From IMG/VR virus record IMGVR_UViG_3300033981_000873, positions 1-34,330 of that record: 34,330 bases of DNA. The stretch is one strand, 5' to 3'. This document shows, piece by piece, positions 28,159-34,330 of this stretch; position 1 is the stretch's first letter; every line of letters begins with the position of its first letter. Position numbers and translations under genes: made by a program. This stretch comes from a virus. The notes under the pieces were generated by a model. That model saw only the letters and a program-made list of their open reading frames with translations, had not been told where the DNA came from and searched no databases.

Positions 28159-28330
28159 GCACGGTGGCCGGTTCGCCGGGTTCGGACGGGGCGGGGGCGG
28201 CTTCCAGTGCCTTGATCGCAGCCTGCGACTCCCGCAGGAACGGACCGCGCACGCTGGGTGGCAGGGTGGCGCTGTAGTCGGTGAGTGCCTGCGCGATGTA
28301 GGCGAGGGCTTGCTTCTGCTGTTCGGTCAT
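28151..28330 (-). CDS. Hypothetical protein (59 aa)
   Basis: A 59-residue protein from ATG 28330 (MTEQQKQALAYIAQALTDYS). Mostly helical with a Pro/Ala-rich C-terminus (APAPSEPGEPATVHG). It lies between two small genes of the fibre-to-lysis region. No function visible. Confidence 0.6.
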   Translation of the reverse strand: MTEQQKQALAYIAQALTDYSATLPPSVRGPFLRESQAAIKALEAAPAPSEPGEPATVHG

Positions 28331-28334
28331 GGTG

Positions 28335-28466
28335 TCACTTTCCAAAGCGTTCGACGAACTCACCCGGCGCGGGTGAGTAGCCGTTGTAGAACAGGATCGC
28401 AGCAGCCACGATGGCGGCGGCGACTCCTGCCAGGATCACATAGACGTAGGTCGGTTGGCGTTTCAT
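28335..28466 (-). CDS. Single-span membrane protein, holin candidate (43 aa)
   Basis: A 43-residue protein from ATG 28466 overlapping the previous stop as ATGA. A membrane segment (VYVILAGVAAAIVAAAILFY) fills residues 8-27, with a basic start (MKRQPTY) and a polar end (SPAPGEFVERFGK). Position and size suit a small holin or a pinholin, but many small phage membrane proteins look the same. Confidence 0.55.
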   Translation of the reverse strand: MKRQPTYVYVILAGVAAAIVAAAILFYNGYSPAPGEFVERFGK

Positions 28467-28711
28467 GGGGTCGGCTCCGGTGCGGGTGCAAGTTCCGCGT
28501 TCTTCTGCGCGACATACGCCAGCCGCGCATGCTCGACCAGACCAGCAGCGAATGTCAACTGCTCGCCGGTCAGGGTGAGGGTCACAGCTTCCATCGGGCC
28601 AGCGACAACGCGCCCAAGGGCGTCGGTGGCATCGACGGAGAAGAATACCGTGACCGCCGTTGGGTCGTCGGTCTGGATGCGGCGGAAGGTGGTTTGATTG
28701 AGGTTGAGCAT
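28463..28711 (-). CDS. Hypothetical protein between fibre and membrane genes (82 aa)
   Basis: An 82-residue protein from ATG 28711 (MLNLNQTTFRRIQTDDPTAV). It is beta-rich at first (VTVFFSVDATDALGRVVAGP), then helical (GLVEHARLAYVAQKNAELAP), with a Pro-rich end. It follows the large fibre gene by ten bases and may be a fibre-associated or chaperone protein; this is inference from position. Confidence 0.6.
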   Translation of the reverse strand: MLNLNQTTFRRIQTDDPTAVTVFFSVDATDALGRVVAGPMEAVTLTLTGEQLTFAAGLVEHARLAYVAQKNAELAPAPEPTP

Positions 28712-28720
28712 ATTGAGTCC

Positions 28721-30769
28721 TTACGGTCCAGCATCGCGCCACGCGCCACCGGAATAAAAGTAGAGTTTATGATTCGTCGTATCGACGCAGAGCGGTACCA
28801 TGCCGGTGTAGGCGGTCGGTGCGCCGGTCGGCGTGCCAGCGCATCCACGGATGTAGGCGAAGCCCTTGGTGGCGTTCGTTGCGAGTGCGGCCTGCTGACC
28901 CAGCAGCCACCCGCCGCCAGCCTCGACAATCCGGCCCTCTTCTGATGCGTTGATACCGAAAACAATTGGCTTATCGACGCTTGCGCAGCCGATGACAAGT
29001 CCGTTGACGCTTGCCCCACCACACTCGTAGGCTGACCAGTTGGCTAGCGAAAAGCCGTATGTCGACTGGGTGTTCGTCGCGTTGTAAACTGAGAAGGTTG
29101 TGACCGCATCGCCAGCGGCGTTGGCTACACGATAGCGAGACCGGGATGTCGTTCCGGTCCCGGTATTCTGGATGAGGTATTCAATCTGCGCGGTTGAGCT
29201 TCCGGTACGGGTGACATCGCCACCAAAGAACGCCGCACCCGCCACGCCCAGCCCACCCGCGACGGTCAACGCGCCGGTTGTGGTGGAGGTGGAGGCGGTG
29301 GCGTTGGAACAGGCGACCGGACGGGCGAGGGTGATAGCGCCACCGGATGCACGAACGATTGACAACGGATTGTCGATCAGCGCCCCGGCATCGGTGCGCG
29401 CCGACAGCACGAATAGCGACCCGGCGTCGGATCCTGACTCGGCAGTGGAATCCGCGCGGAGGTGCCAGCGGTCAACGCCCGCCGACTGCCACGCGAATTG
29501 CCGAGTCTGTCCAGCCGTCCCGTTGATGACGATTGATGCTGTTACAGCGCCACTCCCCAAGCCTACGGTGAATACCTGCCCGCTCGTCAGGCTGGCAACG
29601 CCGGAACCTGCGACCGCGAACCCCAGCGAAGTCGAGGACACCCGATACAGCCCGCTCGCCTCGCTCGTCAACCTGAGTCCAGGCGCGGCGGCGGTTCCGT
29701 TGGGGACGGTGATTGGCTGGAGGAACGACGCGCCGGTTGATGTAAGGCGCGCCACTTCGCTGGCGTTGATGCCGAACACGATAGGCGCGGTGACTGCATC
29801 GGTTCCGATAACAAGCGCGGACAAGGAAGCGCCGGTTCCGATCAGATCGACGCGGTTGGCCGCTGCTACGCCGAACAGGGTTCCACTGTTGGTGCTGCTG
29901 CGGCTAACGATGCTGAGTCCGGTTGATGCGTCATTGGTGACGCGCACGCGCACACTGGCGGAAGTGCCGGAACTGCTCGCCGTGAATCCGTGGACGAGCG
30001 CAGCGTTGCTGCTGTTCGTGGCGGTGACAACGCTGCCCGTTAGCGATAGGCCAGCGGCGAAGGTCTGGAGCGCAGAGAACGTCTGCGCCGTGTCTAGCGC
30101 AGCGATGACGGTGTTTGACCATGCGCCCGAGTGGTAGCTGCGCCAGATCGTCTGACCGGCAGCGTAGGCCACGCCGCCGACGGTGGCGGTGCCGTTGCGG
30201 ACGTGGACCACGAACTCATGACCCTGCGACGGCGTGGGGTCGGTGACGGTTAGGGTCGCGGTGGCAACGTACTGGCCGTGAACGCGGGCGGTGAAGTTGC
30301 CGGTCTTTTCTTCGGTTTCTGATTGGACGCCGATGTCGTCGTCGGGGAACGTGGCGGTGCGGGACGCGGATAGGGCGGCGGTGGTGAGCGTTCCGAGGTA
30401 GGACGAGGTGCCGCCTGCGCGGCCCAGGAGTTGGATGCCGTCTTGGGTCGCGGCTTGGCGGTCGATGATGCCGGATGCGCCGATGGCGGTGAGCGCGTCG
30501 GTGAAGGTCTTTGCGCCGGTGATCGTTTCGGTGCCGGCGAGGTGGACGCACTCGGTGTCGAGTTCGGCAATCGCGGCCTGGACGGTGGTGCTGGCGAGGG
30601 TTCCGGTGGGGGTGAAGTCGAGGGCGGTGGCTGGATGGGCGGATGCAGTGCTGCGGCCGGACAGGGCGTTGTGGCTGACAGCAGACGGAACGCCAACGCT
30701 CACCGGCGACTCTGTGATCGTGACGGTGACGGTGCTGCCCGTGTCGTTGACTTGAACTTGCGCGGTCAT
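28721..30769 (-). CDS. Large tail fibre / receptor-binding protein
   Basis: A 682-residue protein from ATG 30769 with an ATGA overlap on the BppU-like gene. The N-terminal part has short beta strands and then the LAGTETITGAKTFTDALTAI and TTTGALTVAGGLGVAGAAFF motifs typical of fibre shafts. The middle has repeating APIVFGINASEVARL and KPIVFGINASEEGRI elements about 310 residues apart, a pair of related modules. The C-terminus (LCVDTTNHKLYFYSGGAWRD) is a common fibre end. It would bind the host surface. Confidence 0.85.
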   Translation of the reverse strand: MTAQVQVNDTGSTVTVTITESPVSVGVPSAVSHNALSGRSTASAHPATALDFTPTGTLASTTVQAAIAELDTECVHLAGTETITGAKTFTDALTAIGASGIIDRQAATQDGIQLLGRAGGTSSYLGTLTTAALSASRTATFPDDDIGVQSETEEKTGNFTARVHGQYVATATLTVTDPTPSQGHEFVVHVRNGTATVGGVAYAAGQTIWRSYHSGAWSNTVIAALDTAQTFSALQTFAAGLSLTGSVVTATNSSNAALVHGFTASSSGTSASVRVRVTNDASTGLSIVSRSSTNSGTLFGVAAANRVDLIGTGASLSALVIGTDAVTAPIVFGINASEVARLTSTGASFLQPITVPNGTAAAPGLRLTSEASGLYRVSSTSLGFAVAGSGVASLTSGQVFTVGLGSGAVTASIVINGTAGQTRQFAWQSAGVDRWHLRADSTAESGSDAGSLFVLSARTDAGALIDNPLSIVRASGGAITLARPVACSNATASTSTTTGALTVAGGLGVAGAAFFGGDVTRTGSSTAQIEYLIQNTGTGTTSRSRYRVANAAGDAVTTFSVYNATNTQSTYGFSLANWSAYECGGASVNGLVIGCASVDKPIVFGINASEEGRIVEAGGGWLLGQQAALATNATKGFAYIRGCAGTPTGAPTAYTGMVPLCVDTTNHKLYFYSGGAWRDAGP

Positions 30770-31158
30770 CGCGTCACCGTCACGTCGCCGGCGATCACCG
30801 GCATGGATGTGGTGCCGTCATCCAGCCGCAGATGCCAGCGGCCCCTGATCGTGCGCTTGCCCGTGATTGGTCCGTCGCCCGGCCATTCGATGGCGTCTGC
30901 TGCCTCGCGGGTCAGGGTCACGCGCACCCAGCCGTTGGCTGCGTCGGTGACGGTCGCTGTCATCGTGACCAGCAGTGCGTCGTCCAGCGTGCGGATCTCG
31001 GCTGACGGCGTGACGCCGGTCAGATCCTCGGCGGCAGACGGGTCGCCCACCAAGATCTGGAAGTCCCGACGGAACGACTGGCCAGTCCCGCCCAGGAATA
31101 TCTCCAGGGGAAGCTGGCCAGGACGGGCGATGCGCTGGATGGTGTCGGAGAGTGCCAT
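30766..31158 (-). CDS. BppU N-terminal-like baseplate/fibre adaptor (130 aa)
   Basis: A 130-residue protein from ATG 31158 (MALSDTIQRIARPGQLPLEI). The core (RRDFQILVGDPSAAEDLTGV, then PSAEIRTLDDALLVTMTATV, then GRWHLRLDDGTTSMPVIAGD) follows the pattern of the N-terminal domain of BppU-type proteins: a polarised start, D-L-T-G, then A-x-I-R, then a final GxxVxDGxV-like strand. These attach fibres to the baseplate. The fibre gene that follows would be its partner. Confidence 0.7.
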   Translation of the reverse strand: MALSDTIQRIARPGQLPLEIFLGGTGQSFRRDFQILVGDPSAAEDLTGVTPSAEIRTLDDALLVTMTATVTDAANGWVRVTLTREAADAIEWPGDGPITGKRTIRGRWHLRLDDGTTSMPVIAGDVTVTR

Positions 31159-31174
31159 GGGCGTCCATCGCCAG

Positions 31175-31195
31175 GCCGGATCGTGGGCATCCGGC
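31175..31195. terminator. Hairpin between coat and adaptor genes
   Basis: GCCGGAT (31175-31181) and ATCCGGC (31189-31195) pair exactly around a seven-base loop in the gap after the coat gene. No T-run follows, so it is not a typical intrinsic terminator. It could slow RNA decay from the 3' side and keep coat mRNA abundant. The surrounding gap 31159-31217 holds nothing else, besides a short GGGCGTCCA direct repeat. Confidence 0.4.
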
Positions 31196-31217
31196 GAGGC
31201 TAGGGCGTCCAGTGGTC

Positions 31218-32369
31218 TTAGCCCATCAGGGTGGCGATGTGGCCTTCCTCGACCACGATCGCGCCGTAGATGCAGCGGACCGAGTAGTGGACGACCGAGT
31301 CGCCCACGATCTTGCAGACCTGGAACGGGATGCCGCTGACCGAGTCCACGACGATGGTGTGCTCCATGTAGCGCGAGCCTTCGGGCTGGGCGGGCGGACG
31401 GACGACGGCGATGATCGCGTCGCGGCTCAGGGCCACGTTCGGGACGTAGCTGTTGCCCGTGGTGATGGCCTTGGTCGCGGCCGACATGGCGAAGCGCAGA
31501 CCAGGGTCGTTGATCGTGATGGTGCCGCCGCCGCTGACATCTGCGTCGCCGGAGCCGACGACGTAGTTGATGCCGTTGTTTTCCGAGGCGAAGTTGACCA
31601 CGTCGCCCGCCAGGATGGTGCCGGTGCCGGCGCTGGACAGGGTCAGGAGGGTTGCGCCCTTGGCGTAGCCGGCGTTGCTGACGGTCGCGCCCGAGTTGGT
31701 GCCCTTGGTGAAGAGGGTGATCACGGGCGACAGGCGCGGGACCAGGCCGCTGATGGCCGGCAGTTCGCCCTGTTCGAAGGTGGCGTCGGCGCGGGTGCTG
31801 GCGACGTTGGCGAACACGCCCTGGACGTTGGCGTAGCCGGCCGGGTCGAGGACCAGCGAGCGGCCCGAGATGGGCGCGCCGTTGGCGTTGAGGATGCCGG
31901 CAACAGTCGAGGCCGCGCCAAGCGTGGTGGCGAACGGGGTCGTTCCGGCGGTGCCGACGGCGCGCGAGCTGGCCTTGAATGCCAGATCCCACAGGAACGC
32001 TTCGATCTCGTTCGACAGGGCGCGCATGGCCTGCTCGGCCTGACGCTTGAAGTCGTCCATTGCGGTGCTGCCGCCGCCGTCCATGGCGCGCTGCTGCTCG
32101 CCGGTGATGTGCCAATCTACCTTCTTGGCGGTCGAGAGGCTGAGCTGCAAGCCGGTGACGGTGCGGTCGGTCAGGGTCGGCATCAGCGACTCAGACCAAC
32201 TCGCGGTCGAGCTTACCGGAGCCTTGGGGATGTTGAGGGTCTGACCGAGCGCGACCGGCTCGGCGTTGCCGCGCAGATCGACGGCGCGGAGCATGCCGCA
32301 CGCTTCGCGGCTGACCACTTGGGCCGCCTGCGAGAGAACGGGGATGACGTTGGTAAGGGTATTGGCCAC
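31218..32369 (-). CDS. Major capsid protein, P22 coat-like
   Basis: A 383-residue coat protein from GTG 32369 (VANTLTNVIPVLSQAAQVVS), with AAAGGA eight to ten bases upstream. The N-terminus (ANTLTNxIP...VVSRE...), LGQTLNIPKAP and the GEQQRAM part match P22 gp5-like coat proteins. An insertion domain, about residues 230-285 (GATLLTLSSAGTGTILAGDV, then NNGINYVVGSGDAD), resembles the telokin-like I-domain of P22 coat. It assembles the icosahedral shell with the protease/scaffold encoded next. Confidence 0.87.
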   Translation of the reverse strand: MANTLTNVIPVLSQAAQVVSREACGMLRAVDLRGNAEPVALGQTLNIPKAPVSSTASWSESLMPTLTDRTVTGLQLSLSTAKKVDWHITGEQQRAMDGGGSTAMDDFKRQAEQAMRALSNEIEAFLWDLAFKASSRAVGTAGTTPFATTLGAASTVAGILNANGAPISGRSLVLDPAGYANVQGVFANVASTRADATFEQGELPAISGLVPRLSPVITLFTKGTNSGATVSNAGYAKGATLLTLSSAGTGTILAGDVVNFASENNGINYVVGSGDADVSGGGTITINDPGLRFAMSAATKAITTGNSYVPNVALSRDAIIAVVRPPAQPEGSRYMEHTIVVDSVSGIPFQVCKIVGDSVVHYSVRCIYGAIVVEEGHIATLMG

Positions 32370-32398
32370 GGCAGAGGTCCTTTCCGGCTATGCCGGGG

Positions 32399-33640
32399 TT
32401 AGGCGTCAGTGATGGTGAGGCTGCCAGCGGCGAGCGCGGCGGCGTGGGTCTTGGGATCGCGCTCGTACTCGGCGCGGGTAATGGCCTTGGCGGACTTATG
32501 GTCCGGGCCGGGGTCGGCGGCAGCGCCGGTCTTGAGCGCGGCGATCTTGCCGGTCTGCTTCTCGGCATCGGCCAGCTTGGCCTTGAGGTCGGCCACCTCG
32601 GCGGTGAGCGCAGCGGTCTTGTCCTGCTCGGCCTTGAGGTCGGCGGCGGCCTTGTCGGCCAGCGCCTTGGCCTCGCCAACCGACTTCTCGGCAGCGGCCA
32701 GCGCGTCGGCGTGGGCAGCGGCTTCCATCGCGTGGGCGATCTCGGCGTCGGTCTTGCCGGCAGCGGCGAGCGTCAGGATCTCGGCGGCCTTGGTGGGGTG
32801 CTTGGCCGCGAGCGCGGCGAGGGGCGACAGGTCCATGGAATCCTCGGATGGATGGTCCGGGATGGACCCGGAAGCGGTTGAGATGGAGTCGATGAGGCCG
32901 ATGCGCTCGGCGTCGGACGCCAGCCACATCTGACCCGTGGCTCGGCTGGACAGATCGCGGCTGCGGCCAGCGTTCAGCGCGGAGACGAACTGATCGCGGA
33001 TCTGCCCGACGATGCGGGATTCCTCGGCCAGCATGGCGTCGGTCACGCGGCCATCGGCACCGCCGCCCTTGACGCCGCCCGAGCTGATCAGGTGGACCTT
33101 GATGCCCTTGTCGGCCATCGCCTGCGAGGTGTCCACGCGGACGGTGTAGCAGCCGATGCTGCCGATCTCGCTGGATCGGGTCGCGGTGATGCGGTCGGCC
33201 TGGCTCGCTGCCCAGACGCCAGCCGATGCCAGCATGCCGTCAACGCGCACCTCGATGCGCTTGGATGCGCCAGCGATCGCGTCGGCCAGCTCGGGGACGC
33301 CGCTGACCATGCCGCCGGGGGTGTCGGCGTCGATGACGATGGACTTGACGGACGGATCGGCGTCAGCCGCACGGATCGCGCTGGCCAGGCCATTGGTGTC
33401 GGTGTATTCGATGCCCCACTCGGCCAGCCAGCCGGGCGGCTTGAACAACATCGGACCCTTCATGGCCAGGATGCGCACGCCGCCGACATCGGGCGTCGGC
33501 ACGGTCGCGGCGGACTTGGAGGGCTTGGCCCCGGCCATGCGCGCCACAGCAGCCCCGGCCAGCATTTCCACGAATGTGCAGCCGTGGCCAGGCTCGATAG
33601 CCCATGGGCGTTGGCACAATGCGCGGATCTCAGCGTCCAT
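32399..33640 (-). CDS. S49 head maturation protease with scaffold tail
   Basis: A 413-residue protein from ATG 33640, the equivalent of lambda gpC with its scaffold. The first 260 residues have the SppA/ClpP-like fold: IVIDADTPGGMVSG, DGMLASAGVWAASQADRI with the catalytic Ser, and SSGGVKGGGADGRVTDAM with the Lys. The C-terminal 130 residues are Ala/Glu/Lys-rich helices (AAAEKSVGEAKALADKAAAD and EVADLKAKLADAEKQTGKIA), a coiled-coil scaffold likely released by proteolysis. It precedes the coat gene as expected. Confidence 0.92.
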   Translation of the reverse strand: MDAEIRALCQRPWAIEPGHGCTFVEMLAGAAVARMAGAKPSKSAATVPTPDVGGVRILAMKGPMLFKPPGWLAEWGIEYTDTNGLASAIRAADADPSVKSIVIDADTPGGMVSGVPELADAIAGASKRIEVRVDGMLASAGVWAASQADRITATRSSEIGSIGCYTVRVDTSQAMADKGIKVHLISSGGVKGGGADGRVTDAMLAEESRIVGQIRDQFVSALNAGRSRDLSSRATGQMWLASDAERIGLIDSISTASGSIPDHPSEDSMDLSPLAALAAKHPTKAAEILTLAAAGKTDAEIAHAMEAAAHADALAAAEKSVGEAKALADKAAADLKAEQDKTAALTAEVADLKAKLADAEKQTGKIAALKTGAAADPGPDHKSAKAITRAEYERDPKTHAAALAAGSLTITDA

Positions 33641-33651
33641 GCCCCGAGGCT

Positions 33652-33664
33652 ACGGGATTCCCGT
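33652..33664. promoter_or_regulatory. Palindrome upstream of the protease gene
   Basis: ACGGGA-T-TCCCGT is a perfect 13-base palindrome, 12 bases before the protease ATG. A TAAAAT lies just upstream (about 33670-33675) and could be a -10, but no -35 is apparent. It may be an operator or RNA hairpin before the head genes. Nothing else is seen in the gap 33641-33696. Confidence 0.3.
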
Positions 33665-33696
33665 TGACTATTTTACGCGCCGTGCATGGGCGTGCA

Positions 33697-33879
33697 TTAG
33701 CGCATCATGCCGGACCCGACCGCCCACATGGCGACGGTGCGCGGGTCGAGCTTCTTCTTTTTCTTGGGTCGGTCCCAGCCGTAGAGGATGATGCGGCGGA
33801 CAGGCTCAACGAATTCCGAGATTACACCCCAGGCATTGCCCCACGCCGCGCCCCATGATCCGCCCCACGAGGATGCCAT
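33697..33879 (-). CDS. Small Trp/Gly-rich phage protein (60 aa)
   Basis: A 60-residue protein from ATG 33879, overlapping the upstream stop as TAATG. It begins with repeats of WG (SSWGGSWGAAWGNAWGV), then a Lys run (DRPKKKKKLDPRTV). Small proteins with WGxSWG-type starts are often seen among phage structural genes. Function unknown; the location between portal and protease suggests a head role. Confidence 0.72.
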   Translation of the reverse strand: MASSWGGSWGAAWGNAWGVISEFVEPVRRIILYGWDRPKKKKKLDPRTVAMWAVGSGMMR

Positions 33880-34330
33880 TAGGCCGGCCCCCAGGTGTTG
33901 CCATCAACGCCAGCGCCGGTAACGATGTAGTCGTTGACTTGCTTCACATTGACCGCTGGCGGGGTCGCGTTCATCGCTGCCAGGACAGACGCGTCGGTGG
34001 CCCGGGTCGTGATTGCCGCGTCGATGCGCGCCAGTTCGGTCGCCAGTTCAGCGCGAACAGCTCCAGCAATGTCCGTCACATCAGACGGCAGCACGCCAGA
34101 GCCGACTGCCACGACAATGGCCTCCGTATTCGCCTTCCAGATGATGGACGATCCCAGCACCGCGCGGGCGCGGGTGACGCCATCCGACCAGATGAAGGCG
34201 AATGAATCTTCTACCGATAGGGTGCTGGCGGCCTTCGCGTTGTTGACGTAGATCGCCATGACGGTCGTGTCGATGGCTGCCTTGCCGTTTTCCAGCCACC
34301 GCAATGCTGGAACTCCAGCGTTGCTGACCC
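33879..34330 (-). CDS. Structural protein, C-terminal part cut by window edge
   Basis: The frame is open to the right edge and encodes about 150 residues before TAA at 33879. The text includes NAGVPALRWLENGKAAIDTT, beta strands with FAFIWSDGVTRARAVLGSSI, then a helix DIAGAVRAELATELARIDAA and TRATDASVLAAMN. The last motif is one seen in other phage structural proteins. A TTG at 34304 is not a convincing start; the gene probably begins beyond the edge. It could share a gene with the fragment at 1-99. Confidence 0.6.
   Translation of the reverse strand, partial: VSNAGVPALRWLENGKAAIDTTVMAIYVNNAKAASTLSVEDSFAFIWSDGVTRARAVLGSSIIWKANTEAIVVAVGSGVLPSDVTDIAGAVRAELATELARIDAAITTRATDASVLAAMNATPPAVNVKQVNDYIVTGAGVDGNTWGPA

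Noticed and set aside
1-34330. tRNA or tmRNA genes
   Set aside because: I found no cloverleaf with a T-arm on either strand by eye; a dedicated search was not possible.

Overview
The window is a compact, GC-rich tailed-phage genome, or nearly all of one. Every gene I can support is transcribed from the minus strand, and most neighbours are joined by ATGA, GTGA or TAATG stop/start overlaps. The genes indicate a siphovirus: lambda-type terminase and portal, an S49-type head protease, a P22-like coat protein, tail tube, frameshifted tail chaperone and a short tape-measure protein. A lipobox protein in the presumed lysis region and the GC-rich Shine-Dalgarno-led genes point to a GC-rich Gram-negative host; this is inference. 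I see no integrase and no recognisable CI-type repressor.

Layout in the direction of transcription (right to left). Positions 34330-31218: end of a cut gene, a small protein, the head protease/scaffold and the coat protein. Positions 31158-27147: a BppU-like protein, a large fibre, five small proteins and two membrane proteins that may form a lysis cassette. Positions 27147-18213: head-tail connectors, tail tube, tail chaperone with a -1 frameshift, tape measure, tail tip and fibres, and a Cys-rich protein. Positions 18161-11640: a strong early promoter, small regulators, a broken cytosine methyltransferase, RecT, a RecE-like nuclease, SSB, a ParB-like/PAPS-reductase pair, DUF3310 and a small nuclease. 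Positions 11827-6922: an HNH gene behind a structured leader, a helicase-loader gene with an origin-like element, a DnaB/RepA-type ATPase, two Ead/Ea22-like proteins and a YdaS-like regulator. Positions 6726-184: small and large terminase, a Zn-ribbon protein, an accessory cassette, a gpW-position protein and the portal.

The left edge starts just after the portal and the right edge lies just before the head protease. This is the order expected if a circular map was opened between portal and protease, although the two edges do not join in frame.

The most unusual feature is the accessory cassette between large terminase and portal (about 2350-4110). It has its own promoter overlapping an inverted repeat, two genes of unknown function, and two blocks of a degenerate NNGCC pentamer repeat interrupted at intervals by CTCC (GGAG on the transcribed strand). 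Also notable are an origin-like palindrome plus hexamer array inside the helicase-loader gene, two nested hairpins before the HNH gene, and the methyltransferase remnant.
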